From Piezodorus guildinii (Eukaryota > Arthropoda > Insecta > Hemiptera > Pentatomidae): a stretch of DNA of 64,000 bases. Positions 10,736 through 20,765 of this stretch are shown here, piece by piece; position 1 is the first letter of the stretch; every line of letters begins with the position of its first letter. The stretch lies in the NCBI GenBank assembly GCA_023052935.1, contig CM041298.1:115303977-115367976 (forward strand), read 5' to 3'. A program made the translations under genes and the position numbers. The notes under the pieces were generated by a model. The model searched no databases. It saw only the letters and a list, made by a program, of their open reading frames with translations, and was not told the DNA's origin.

Positions 10736-11008
10736 AAATAAATAATCAGAAATTAGTAAAAAAAAAAAAAAAAAAAAAAAAAAAGGTCCCAGATTAGTCA
10801 GAAAAAATCTGGTGCGGGCAACACACGACTCTCACTTACCTCCGCTGCAGCGGTTTCAACTGGGACCGAACAAAACTGGCTATTTTGGTTCAATGGCTCA
10901 AAACATTATTATCAGCTATTTGTGTTTTATTTCACCCAAAAAACACATGGTATTAAAAAAATTGTGATAAAAGTTATTTTTATTTAAAAGAAATAATTAA
11001 TAAATGAA

Positions 11009-11026
11009 GCGGGCGCCTGCGCCCGC
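11009..11026. repeat. Perfect GC-rich hairpin
   Basis: GCGGGCG CCTG CGCCCGC: 7-bp arms around a 4-base loop, all G/C except one T, inside very AT-rich DNA and just before the transposase frame. Confidence 0.6.
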
Positions 11027-11058
11027 AGCGGTCCCACGGGGAAGTTACTAGAGGGCCT

Positions 11059-11595
11059 GTGTGCCCTCTGAAGAATAAAAGAGATGTCCGTATGCTCCCT
11101 ACTGAACACACGGATAAAACGACTGAAGCCGTGACTCGAAGTGGAAGAACCATTACAAAACCAAGGATGATTGTCGATTATAACAGTGGAAAATCGTCAA
11201 TCGATACCTCAGACCTAATTTCGTCTTATTCCACAAGCTTACAGCGAACCCGTTAGTGGTATCAAAAAATTGCAATTTTTATTTTTATCTTATATTTTAG
11301 GGCTTTTCTACTAAAAGGATTAGTTATTCATAACTGCTTTAGGCGAGAAAGATGTCTAAAAAATATTTTTAAGAAGAGGTTGTAAAGCGCTTCTTGCAAA
11401 AGATCATCTCAGTGACTCCACTCCTTCACCTTCAGCTAGTCGACGATCTCTTCAGTCGTACAGATTTGATAAAAAACTAAGACTATTTAATAAATCTAAA
11501 ACATATTGTAAGTGGTGCTTTTATTTAAAATTTCAGGAAGCAAAATGTACAAAAAATAAAATGAAAAAAGTTGTTACATATTGTAATTTTTTTAA
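11059..11595 (+). pseudogene. piggyBac transposase C-terminal remnant
   Basis: DDE transposase of the piggyBac family. Frame 1 gives NKRDVRMLPTEHTD, then KPRMIVDYNSGKSSIDTSDL and SSYSTSLQRTR, the conserved block around the last catalytic Asp. A TAG at 11254-11256 interrupts, followed in the same frame by WYQKIAIF. After a frameshift, frame 3 carries the C-terminal cysteine-rich domain (TYCKWCFYLKFQEAKC...KKVVTYC), typical of this family. Upstream catalytic parts are missing. Confidence 0.82.
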
Positions 11596-11904
11596 AAGTT
11601 ATTTTGTTCAAGTATATTAGAGTAATTCATAGGAAAGGTGTCAGATAACTGTTTTGTACATTATTTAATATAATCATTTGCTATGATTAATTGTTTAAAA
11701 ATCAATTAATAACTTTTTTTTGTTTTAACATCGAGAATAGCCACTGGTGTCTATTAATAGCCCACTCTGGTCGTCAAAGTGTTAAATACAGTTAGAGATA
11801 AAAATTAGTGAAACTATTTAAGAATTAATAATATAGAATTTCAACAGAAACATATGTTTTATTAAAAAATCTATAATATTATTATCTAAAATAATCTGTT
11901 AGTT

Positions 11905-12134
11905 GTTTATTTTTTAACGTCACATGCTACTTTGCCTATCCAGGTTTTATTAGGATAGGGATCTTTAACGAGTACCTGACATCGCACAGGCTCGGGACCA
12001 CCTTTTAACGTCCCCTCCGAAGGACGGCATAACTAAGGATTTTTAACTGCCATTAAGGACCACCTGCGGGTTCGAACCCGTGACCTTTGGCATAGGAGGC
12101 TGTAATGCTAACCACCCAGCTACAAGTGATCCCT
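11905..12134 (-). mobile_element. tRNA-derived SINE, family 1, with 14-bp target duplication
   Basis: Minus-sense SINE of 230 bp. Its complement starts GGATCACTTGTAGCTGGGTG, has box B GGTTCGAACCC, the body GGTGGTCC...CTTCGGAGGGGACGTT and CCTGGATAGGC, and an AAAAAATAAAC tail. The duplication ATAATCTGTTAGTT is exact at 11891-11904 and 12135-12148. It is inserted in family A and is the best example of the family in the window. Confidence 0.88.
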
Positions 12135-12322
12135 ATAATCTGTTAGTTTTATCGGCTTTTCATCACTCTTTATTAACTTTTACAAGCTTGTGTACAAGAA
12201 TAATAACATTTTACTAAAATCTATAGCTTTCCAACGGACTATTATAGATGTGTATTACTGTTCTAATGTTCAAAAACAAAAGATTGCATTAAAAAAAATT
12301 ATTTCAGTTTTTTCCTTTAGGT

Positions 12323-13073
12323 TAAATACAAGTGTGTTAATAAAAACCGGTAAAGAAATAGGACTCGAATAAATACCGATAAGACGAAGTATATGATTAG
12401 TAGCAGAAACGGTGTCGATCTTGGTGATATTGATGTATCAGGTCATACTTTTGAACACGTAGAGAAATTCAAGTATTTAGGTTCAATTATAACTAGAAAA
12501 AATGAAATCCAGGAAGAAATAAAGTCCCGGTTAAAGGTGGGAAATGCGTGTTATTATTCAGTTGCTAAGTTACTTAGTTCGCGGCTTCTATCCAAAAACT
12601 TAAAGATTAGAATTTATAAAACTATTATTCTTCCAACGGTTCTTTACGGTTGTGAAACGTGGCCACTTACTTTGAAAGATGAACAACGGCTTAAGGTTTT
12701 CGAAAATAAGGTATTGCGTAAAATATTTGGTCCAAAGAGAGATGAGGCCACTGGGGAGTTTAGAAGGTTGCATAACGCGGAATTGCGGAACTTGCATCCA
12801 GTGAATATAATTGAGCTGATTGCATCGCGGAGACTCAAATGGGCGAGTAAAGTTGTTGGGCTCGATGACAAGCGGACTCCGAGAAAGTTGGTATTTGCTG
12901 ATCCGACTGGTAGGCGTCCGAAAGGTAGGCCGAAGCGGAGATGGGAGGATTGCGTTAAGGCTGATCTCGGGGGCTTGGGCTTGAATGGTGAACATTAGAC
13001 GAGTCTGTGTAGGCAGAATTTGGTGGTATCGGCATCGAACCTTCGGGTTCGCTAAGCCTATTATTATTTATTA
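12323..13073 (+). pseudogene. RTE-like LINE 3' part, 5'-truncated, with 14-bp target duplication
   Basis: C-terminal half of an endonuclease-reverse transcriptase of RTE type. After LNTSVLIKTGKEIGLE a 1-bp deletion gives a stop; the frame then runs 12393-12998 with HVEKFKYLGSIITRKNEIQE, GNACYYSVAKLLSSRLLS, IYKTIILPTVLYGCETWPLT, FENKVLRKIFGPKRDEATGE and the basic tail GRRPKGRPKRRWEDCVKADL. The 3' end carries a CGAACC TTCG GGTTCG hairpin (13036-13051) and (ATT)n. Flanks TTTTTCCTTTAGGT at 12309-12322 and 13074-13087 are identical. The catalytic YADD is lost by 5' truncation. Confidence 0.87.
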
Positions 13074-13620
13074 TTTTTCCTTTAGGTATAGAATTCATTC
13101 AATTTATATATTTACCTGTTTTTTAGCAATGCTGATCATAGGCTATGGTCAATTTCATTTAAACTACTTAATTGAAGGTAGTTTAGAGGAAGTAAATTTA
13201 AAATACCGGTATTTAAGCCCGGTCAGACTATTTCAATCAGAATGAAATTGTACATGATATTAAAGCCTATTAAATTTTACATCGATATAGCCAGTTTAAT
13301 GAAAATCTTTAGAGCCGTTTTTGAAAAATTCGTAAAAGGTGCAAAATGCATGGAATAAAGTGCCTCTTCTGGTAGGCTCATTTTGATGAAAAAAGTTTTG
13401 TCACGTCTCGGGCGTATAGTTGTCTTAAATATGAAATTTCAGTTTCATAGGACTTACCGTTTCCGCCCGGGAGTTAACCACACACACACACACACCTTTT
13501 TGCGGGACTTGGTTAGTTGGACTCAGGGGACCCTTAAACGTGTATTTCCGTTGAAAACCGAGATTCGAAAATTTTCACGATCGCAATACTTTCCCTCACT
13601 ATATATAAAAGTGAAGAAAC

Positions 13621-14162
13621 TATTAGAAATAAAGAACAATAAAACAACGAGTTATATGAACAGAGATAACAGGATACAAACGTTAACGACCGCACTAAAT
13701 TTTTTATTACCTAAACACACAACATTACTTAGTTCTCCTTTCTCCAAGAAGCCTTGACACGAATGGGTTTTGTCTTAAGACGATAATTACTGCGGAAACA
13801 ATAGTTATCCACTTGCTTTCCCCGACCTACTCGAGGAGCTCAATCCTGCGAGACGAGGAGGTGGCGCTATCTACAATTCATGAAGGCTCCAGGAATACAA
13901 AGAGGCTGGGAGGAATAGGTTGAGGGAGGATCAGGGCCTACTAGCCTGACTGATTGTTCCATTTGCATATCCTCTATGGACCCGAAACAGTTCTACATCA
14001 CCCACAGCGATGTCGTCACTTTTCTAACCTAACCCTGCCACCTGAATCCCTGTGTAGTAAAGCGGAGTTAATTCTAAATTATTTAAACACTATCAAAGTA
14101 CTGTCACGAATTAGGTTTAAGACATGCATTAATTCAAACTGTTCCTAGAACAACGGGAGTAC
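13621..14162. other. Unassigned interval
   Basis: No family or gene recognised. A GC-richer patch at 13760-14060 has no sustained open frame with a known motif. Could be an old repeat or intronic sequence. Confidence 0.3.
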
Positions 14163-14222
14163 AAGAGAGTGATAAGGCCGAGATCGCGCTCAGCCATCAG
14201 GTTCTCTTCGGGAGGGTTTCTT
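14163..14222 (-). mobile_element. SINE family 2 fragment
   Basis: Complement reads AACCTGATGGCTGAGCGCGA TCTCGGCCTTATCACTC, matching the body of the copies at 5657-5962 and 32046-32240. Only about 60 bp is recognisable. Confidence 0.5.
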
Positions 14223-14436
14223 ACCTAAAGTCGTTTTACGATTGAAGTAACTGAGTAAAAAGAATAGAAAATGGAACACCACAATGGAAATTTACAAAAC
14301 CCCATCCATATATATCTTCAATTTTCATACAGTACTAAACAATTACAAATCATTAAATTGTAAATACTGCTTCGACAATATCCACTACGCATTGCCAACT
14401 GCAAGGACAAATTAATTTTCACAAATGATTCGGAAA

Positions 14437-15121
14437 TTGGACTCATCCACTGGTTCAACTTATGTCACATTTTCAGATTGCAATTACAAGTCGAAACTCC
14501 ATGAATTCAATGTGATCGTAGTGGCCCTAGATTATTGGACTCATCCACTGGTTCAACTTATGTCACATTTTTAGATTGCAATTACAAGTCGAAACTCCAT
14601 GAATTCAATGTGATCGTAGTGGCCCTAGATTATTGGACTCACCCACTGGTTCAACTTATGTCACATTTTCAGATTGCAATTACAAGTCGAAACTCCATGA
14701 ATTCAATGTGATCGTAGTGGTCCTAGATTATTGGACTCATCCACTGGTTCAACTTATGTCACATTTTCAGATTGCAATTACAAGTCGAAACTCCATGAAT
14801 TCAATGTGATCGTAGTGGTCCTAGATTATTGGACTCATCCACTGGTTCAACTTATGTCACATTTTCAGATTGCAATTACAAGTCGAAACTCCATGAATTC
14901 AATGTGATCGTAGTGGTCCTAGATTATTGGACTCATCCACTGGTTCACTTATGTCACATTTTCAGATTGCAATTACAAGTCGAAACTCCATGAATTCAAT
15001 GTGATCGTAGTGGCCCTAGATTATTGGACTCATCCACTGGTTCAACTTATGTCACATTTTCAGATTGCAATTACAAGTCGAAACTCCATGAATTCAATGT
15101 GATCGTAGTGGCCCTAGATTA
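14437..15121. repeat. 98-bp tandem repeat, seven copies
   Basis: Unit starts TTGGACTCATCCACTGGTTC and ends GTGGCCCTAGATTA. Copies begin at 14437, 14535, 14633, 14731, 14829, 14927 and 15024, a period of 98 bp, with one 97-bp unit that lost an A near 14947. Variation is very low: GGCCCT versus GGTCCT, one CATCC/CACCC and one TTTTC/TTTTT change. No ORF spans the unit. It ends exactly where a LINE fragment begins. Confidence 0.95.
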
Positions 15122-15290
15122 TTCTTCAAACATCTCCTACGTTTCCGTAACTCTTTTACTAGAAGTACCCACAATCTCATAGAGCCTGCTCTGATACTCC
15201 CCCACTTTAACTATGGACGCCTAGTATATGAAGGACTCTCAGGGGAAACTGAGATAAGGCTGAAGAGATTAATGAATAGTGGTACTAATT
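15122..15290 (+). pseudogene. CR1/L2-like LINE fragment, part 1
   Basis: Frame reads LIEPALILPHFNYGRLVYEG LSGETEIRLKRLMN, matching the minus-strand LINE at 24755-25935 (LISSLVFPHFDYCCLVYGG...RLKRIMN). Interrupted after about 15290 by an unassigned segment starting with an A run (15300-15314). Confidence 0.6.
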
Positions 15291-15774
15291 GTAACAATAA
15301 AAAAAAAAAAAAAATCTTCTGTTGTGGACTGTATATCAAACAAATAAATAAAACTTTAAATTGAGAATTTGCCCAGAATTAGGGATCTCCAAAGTAGTTT
15401 ACAGGCGAAATTTAAGATAGACATCTTACCTATGAGTCGCCTGCTTCCTGAAAGGGCCCGCTCTGGCTCGGCAGTCTCCCCCAGGGGGTCCTAGTTCTCT
15501 TACAAACTTAGGAGATCTTAAATTTGAATCCTCTATCGTGAACGGTAACCTTAAGTAAGCATCTATCGTCACGGACTATGAAATGCGACGGGACAAAATC
15601 TCAACTCACTCTGGCGCTTGAGAAAACAAAAGACAGTCCAATCAAACAGCTATGCCGTATCCACAGCACAACCTCATTAAATATAAATTAAAATAAATCC
15701 AAAAAAATATTATTTTTAATTTGTGTACGCGTAGATTCATTGACGGCCTCCCCAGGCGATCACATATTTTTAAC
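15291..15774. other. Unassigned segment between two LINE parts
   Basis: Begins near AACAATAAAAAAAAAAAAA, has a GC-richer section at 15435-15500 and then AT-rich text. It separates LINE parts that are contiguous in the copy at 24755-25935, so it is probably an insertion of unknown type. Confidence 0.35.
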
Positions 15775-16101
15775 TGGTAAGATGGTCGAGGGTGGCTCAA
15801 TCCCCATTCCCAAATAAAATACCTACATGGTATTGTATATATTATTCCAATCCTTGCGATGCAGAAAATCTTCCTATATGGTTGACCTCCTTTTCGCTCT
15901 TCCCTGCATACCCTAAACACAAGACCCCAACCTAGCGAATTAAAAATACTATCTCACAGAACTGCATCCTTGGAAAAGACCTTTATCATCCGTGCTACCA
16001 AACTTTGGGAATCAATACCCATCTCCCTTCGTAAACTATCACCCTTAACTGCACCACAGTTATTTCTCCTCCTAAAAGATCAAACTGCCGCACACATGTA
16101 A
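15775..16101 (+). pseudogene. CR1/L2-like LINE fragment, part 2 (C-terminus)
   Basis: Frame: WLNPHSQIKYLHGIVYII, a stop, then HTLNTRPQPSELKILSHRTA, FIIRATKLWESIPISLRKLS and a TAA at 16099-16101. The motif with LWxSIPxxLRK is the C-terminal signature shared with 24755-25935 and 46716-47304. Dead through an internal stop and truncation. Confidence 0.7.
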
Positions 16102-16896
16102 ATTGTCTAACCCTAATTATGCGCTACTTAATTCATAAACTTTTCATCTGCTTTATTTATATATTCACCTATCTAGTGACTAGCACAACTTATAAAAGAG
16201 TTATACAAGGTATTTTGAGATATGTATCCTCTCCTCATATTGTAGCCTCACACAGCGCCATTGCTAAAGGTTGGTGGCCTGGACCTGAGCATTCAGGTCA
16301 CTTTATATGAAGTAGTGCTTCTTGCAGTACTCTAAAAAACTCCTCCTGCGAGATGTAAAATCTCAGATTGAGAATCTTGGAAGAGTTCATTCAATGGACG
16401 AAGGAGCTCTGAGAGGATGAATTGTGCAATGTGGCCAACGGTGGGTAACTACTCCAAAAAGGTAGACCCTAAGAAAATACTTAGAAATACTAAGAAAGTC
16501 ACAGTACAGTCTCAAATTTAAGCAAAAAGGGTCATCTCGGACTATTAATATTACAATTACACAAAGCGCATGGAGGATTTCAAATTCTAATTTAAGGAAG
16601 GATATTGACATGAGGTGTTCAAGAGACTGGTGAGTATGTGGTCACTATCTCTATCATTCAAGCCACAAAGAGCTAAGATGAGAGTCATGAGAATGGCGTT
16701 CTCATTGAGGAGTTTCCTCAGTTATCGAGAGAAACTAACTTCCTGTGGCTCCAAGAGTCATATAAGACGGCACTGTGTAGCAATTTAAAATTGTACTATT
16801 AATATCGGAATCCCAATAACGAAAATAAGGAGAAGGCTAAGAAGAAAAGAAGTCCTAGAGTGTTAAACTTGGTAAATGGGCTTCAGTACTGTACAG

Positions 16897-16897
<1 letters not shown>
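16102..16897. other. Unassigned interval
   Basis: Moderately AT-rich with only short ORFs (63-74 codons) that lack recognisable motifs. No splice pair or repeat family was identified. Confidence 0.3.

Positions 16898-16974
<77 letters not shown>
16898..16974. repeat. (TA)n microsatellite
   Basis: Almost uninterrupted TA dinucleotides, with one phase shift near 16938-16940. Confidence 0.95.
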
Positions 16975-16980
<6 letters not shown>

Positions 16981-17734
16981 TACATTTATTTACAATAAAT
17001 GTTAACATAAAATTAATGATATAAAACACACAACGGGAATGAGTTCAAACGATTACCCTCACGTGAGGTGAAGCACCGAGGACTTAACTACACTACACGA
17101 TTAGAATACATTCCGAATCGAAGGCGCAGGCGAGTTGACATAAATAAAACGATAAAGCAGATACAAACCCCTATTTAGTTAGTAATGCCCCTTAGTACCA
17201 TAATCAGCCGAGCTGTTCGGTTATCCCCACAGCGCTGTGAATTCTAATGCTCCCTCTACAGAAGATACTGACTGCTTCCTCGTCCCCTGCATACGTAACT
17301 AGCCTCTTTGGTAAGTGTGGCTATCCCCGCTGCACAGCGTCTTATCTTCCGATATTGATTGAAGATATTTACGGGAGATGGCTGCACAAACATCTATGGC
17401 TGGCTCAGAGAATAGGATTAAGTTGTCTAGACAAGAAGATTATGATATCCTTGTACACCAATAGTTATAATTCATGCACAAGAAATCTACAATAAGGTAT
17501 AATAAAAACATGGGAACATTGTAATCAGAAAGATACTGAACATGCAACTAATTATGAAAACTTGTAAAATTTTAGGTAAAGGTGAAAGAAAATCGAATTA
17601 TGAATTATTGAGAGTGACTTCTGGTTACATTATCTCATTGTACCCGTATAAGCATCGAGACCTTGATTTTACAAAAAAAACAAACACTCAAATTTTATTT
17701 ATTATTGGACCAATTTAAGACATTCTCGGTGATG
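16975..17734. other. Unassigned interval with an 82-codon open frame
   Basis: Contains a GC-richer portion at 17040-17420 and an open frame at 17247-17495 (GKCGYPRCTASYLPILIEDI) without a known domain. Could be non-coding DNA or an old element. Confidence 0.3.
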
Positions 17735-18525
17735 TGTACCGAGAAAGACTTAAATATGGGTGACAAGATTCCGGTTTTGGGATATGCCGATGATTTGGTA
17801 CTGCTAGGTGAAGACACGCAAACCATACAACTAAATACAAGTGTGTTAATAAAAACCGCTAAAGAAATAGGACTCGAATAAAATACCGATAAGACGAAAT
17901 ATATGATTAGTAGCAGAAACGGTGTCGATCTTGGTGATATTGATGTATCAGGGCATACTTTTGAACACATAGAGAAATTCAAGTATTTAGGTTCAATTAT
18001 AACTAGAAAAAATGAAATCCCGGTTAAAGGTGGGAAATGCGTGCTATTATTCAGTTGCTAAGTTACTTAGTTCGCGGCTTCTATCTAAAAACTTAAAGGT
18101 TAGAATTTATAAAAGTATTATTTTTCCGACGGTTCTTTACGGATGTGAAACGTGGCCGCTTACTTTGAAGGATGAACAACGGCTTAAGGTTTTTGAAAAT
18201 AAGGTATTGCGTAAAATATTTGGTCCGAAGAGAGATGAGGCCACTGGGGAGTTTAGAAGGTTGCACAACGAATTGCGGAACTTGTATCCTGTGAATATAA
18301 TTGAGTTAATAGCATCACGAAGACTCAAATGGGCGCGTAAAGTTGTTGTGCTCGGCGAGGAACGGATTCCGAGAAAGTTGGTATTCGCTGAATCGACTGG
18401 TAGGCGTCCGAAAGGTAGGCCGAAGCGTCGATGAGAGGATTGCATTAAGGCTGATCTCAGGGGCTTGGGCTTGACCGGTGAACATTGGACGAGTCTGTGC
18501 AGGCGAAGTTTGGTGGTATCGTGTA
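17735..18525 (+). pseudogene. RTE-like LINE 3' part
   Basis: Same family as 12323-13073 but longer at the 5' side. It keeps motif C: GDKIPVLGYADDLVLLGEDT at 17757-17816. An in-frame TAA follows GLE at 17879-17881. A 17-bp deletion near 18020, relative to the other copy, shifts the frame after TRKNEI. The remainder (18012-18434) encodes GNACYYSVAKLLSSRLLS, VLYGCETWPLT, VLRKIFGPKRDEATGEFRRL and GRRPKGRPKRR before a stop. The terminal hairpin is absent because the copy ends at GGTGGTATCG, next to a family A fragment. Confidence 0.85.
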
Positions 18526-18549
18526 CCTTGAGTTGATTTTGGAGTGTAA

Positions 18550-18893
18550 ATAACTTATTACTTCTACTTGCCTATATATGGTATATATAGTGAGGGAAAG
18601 TATTGTGATCATGAAATTTTCTAATTCTAGTTTCCACTGGAAATACAAGTTTTAGGGTCTTCTGAATTTAAATGGCCAAGTCCCGCAAAAAGGTCTATTT
18701 GTTTTTGTGTATGTGGTAAGTCTAGCACGAATACGAAAAGACGTAAAAAACTAAAATTTCATATTTAAGACGACTATACGGCCGAGATGTCACAACAGCT
18801 TTCGCACTAAAATGTTATTGCACTGCATTTTGTACCATTTTACGAATTTCTCAAAAATGGCTCTAACGATTTTGATTAAACTCGCTAAATAGA
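18550..18893 (-). repeat. Family A fragment
   Basis: Minus sense: TACTTGCCTATATATGGTAT and GTGAGGGAAAGTATTGTGAT form the terminal hairpin, followed by AAGTCCCGCAAAAAGGTCT and TCTCAAAAATGGCTCTAACG. It stops abruptly before an RTE fragment. Confidence 0.75.
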
Positions 18894-18915
18894 CATAACA
18901 TAAATAGACCTGGCC

Positions 18916-19707
18916 TGTCGAATTCTCGGTTAATACATTGGAGTTGATCTGTCGTACTGAAAGTAGGACGGAAGCCGGCTGGTTCTATATCGTGATCCTG
19001 ATACATAGTTTTTATTATTCTATTTTTTTAAATATTCTTTAATTCCCTAAGCTATTGTTTTTTCCTTTTTTTTATGTACAACTACTATCTTGCTTACTTT
19101 AGACTCGATAGGGACTGACTTTTCATTTATTATTTTATTGAAGATGATACCGAGGGGTTTTATCAAAGCTTCTTTACCTTCAATAATAAGCTCGTTCGGT
19201 ATACCGTCACTGCCTGCTGCTTTTATCTTTTTCAAACCTTCAATAGCCTTTTCTACCTCTACTTCTAGAATGCTTAGGTCCTCGTTGTTTTCCTTTACTA
19301 TTTCAGGACGATATGTTTTCGTTTTAGTATCGTCTTTATATAAGTTCCTATAATATTTCGTCATCACTTGTAATATTTCTTGCCGGTTTGTTATAGAGAC
19401 TTCCCTTGTTGAATTGATCTTTTTGTATTAGTTTTTTATTGAAAGAACCAGTATGGCGCTTAATTTATTTTATGGAACCTGTACTTGATAAACAGTCATA
19501 AATTATTCTTTCATTATAGAGTTGAAGATCTATAGCAATATTTTTTGTAACTAGTTTGCGAACCTCGACATGCTGTTCTTTTTGCTCCAATGATTTACCG
19601 ACAATTCTATTCAGTCTTTCCCTTTCATGTATAAGTTTTCGAGTTTCTTCAGATAGTTGTTTAATTTGTTTATCCCTTATCTGTTTTTGTTTCCTGCACA
19701 TATGCAT
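18916..19707 (-). pseudogene. RTE-like LINE, N-terminal RT part, minus strand
   Basis: Complement encodes an upstream linker (KQLSEETRKLIHERERLNRI, 19465-19707), then KYYRNLYKDDTKTKTYRPEI, VEKAIEGLKKIKAAGSDGIP and the fingers of the RT (19047-19367). After T-run indels it reaches DIEPAGFRPTFSTTDQLQC (about 18935-19000), the RT motif before the catalytic domain. Three frames are needed, so it is a pseudogene. It covers the part missing from the plus-strand copy at 17735. Confidence 0.8.
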
Positions 19708-19863
19708 CCCTTAAACATTTCAGTAGATCGGAGTATGACGCTATATGGATGTGAAATTTAGTGGGCTTCAATTTTAAATTTGAACTGGCTTTCAATAAAA
19801 CTACTCTTTGGAAATACTGAAATGGGTACGGTACAGTATAGAAGAATATAAGCTATGTTGTAG

Positions 19864-20103
19864 GGGTCACCTGTGGTGTAGTGGCTATCAATGCCCAAGT
19901 TGGCGGGTACAAACCAACATATGGCCCTAGGATGTTTTAAAGAGTTTGAAAAATGTATGATTACGCCGTCTTTCAGAGTGAACATAAAATGGTGGTGTCG
20001 ATGTCGGGTACCTGTTGAAGATCCATATCCTAACTAAGCCTGGAGAGGCAAAATTTAGAACTCCCACAGTAGCATAAAAGAAACGTCAAATGAAAAAAAA
20101 AAA
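19864..20103 (+). mobile_element. tRNA-derived SINE, family 1
   Basis: GGGTCACCTGTGGTGTAGTGGC head; the body retains GGCCCTAGGATG, AAAATGGTGGTGTCGATG and TAACTAAGCCTGGAGAGGCA; it ends in an A run at 20092-20103. No clear target duplication. Confidence 0.72.
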
Positions 20104-20299
20104 GACCGTGTGGTGGCAACACTGAGTAGCCATAACCTCATCATTGCAATACTAATAACTATCACCTTCATTTTGTTTATTACTAAATAATGTTAGTAGG
20201 TTAATGCATTATACATCGTCACACTATCAAACCGGTAATAAAAATGTCTAAATAATACTTTTAATTTTGCAGCCATTTTAAGTCAGCTTTGTGGCCGAA

Positions 20300-20762
20300 A
20301 ATAAGTGTTGGAATATCTCTCTTACTCTAGTAATTTTGAACATATTAAATCAAAAACTAAAAATATGATAAGGGTTTTAATTTTCTTTTTCCTCGCAATA
20401 TATTACCTAAATAGTGAAGTGAAGAAAGTGGTTTGAAAAATTCTCACAATAACAATTACGGGAGGAAATAAAAGCAATTTATGTAAGGAGTCATGATGAA
20501 ATACAACGGTCATGTTTAAAAGCTAAAACGTGTTAAGAATTTATGGATATGGCCAGTTCTACTGTTATATTTTTGTAAATTAAACAGAATAAAATTAAGA
20601 TGTAGCATTAAATGACACTTGTATGGAAGAAATAGTTGAATTAGTAACTGATTTTCTGATAATAAAGTTATACGGATTATAAATTATATACCTTATGATA
20701 AACTTACATAAATTAAACCAAAATAAAATATTCGCGGACGAAGCCGTAGGTTATTGCTAGTC
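20300..20762 (-). repeat. Family C, start-region fragment
   Basis: Complement begins GACTAGCAATAACCTACGGC TTCGTCCGCGAATATT, similar to the start of the copy at 33319. The interior is AT-rich without coding potential. It abuts a family A copy. Confidence 0.5.
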
Positions 20763-20765
20763 ACA

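Larger units (their letters stand above)
10846..11781 (+). mobile_element. piggyBac remnant ending at TTAA
   Basis: The 3' end reads CCACTCTGGTCGTCAAAGTG immediately followed by TTAA (11782-11785), the piggyBac target. It contains a decayed transposase C-terminus (see next entry). The 5' terminal repeat and its TTAA were not found, so the left end is deleted or degraded. A perfect GC-rich palindrome lies at 11009-11026. Confidence 0.65.
10803..13620 (+). repeat. Family A copy split by three nested insertions
   Basis: One continuous family A element is recovered by joining 10803-10845, 11786-11904, 12149-12322 and 13088-13620. The order of family landmarks is complete: TCTGGTGCGGGCAACACACG, AAATACAGTTAGAGATAAAA, TTCATCACTC, CCTTTAGGTATAGAATTC, GTTTTGTCACGTCTCGGGCG, (CA)n, and the end near CTCACTATATATAAAAGTG. 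The gaps are filled by piggyBac, SINE and RTE sequences; the last two carry perfect target duplications. Confidence 0.8.

Noticed and set aside
12600..12995. 131-codon minus-strand frame opposite the RTE ORF
   Set aside because: Antisense shadow of a clearly recognisable plus-strand LINE protein; the same shadow occurs at 18137-18445.
13383..13757. 124-codon plus-strand open frame
   Set aside because: It lies wholly in family A and downstream flank; other family A copies have stops in this frame and no motif is seen.
14437..15121. Array resembling a CRISPR
   Set aside because: Whole 98-bp units repeat with no variable spacers, and the context is eukaryotic. It is a tandem satellite.
15642..15920. 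92-codon minus-strand frame
   Set aside because: It overlaps the plus-strand LINE fragment and has no recognised motif.
17735..19707. Twin-priming inversion of one RTE copy
   Set aside because: The inverted N-terminal part lies on the 3' side of the plus-strand part, with family A between; twin priming would place it on the 5' side. Two separate fragments are more likely.
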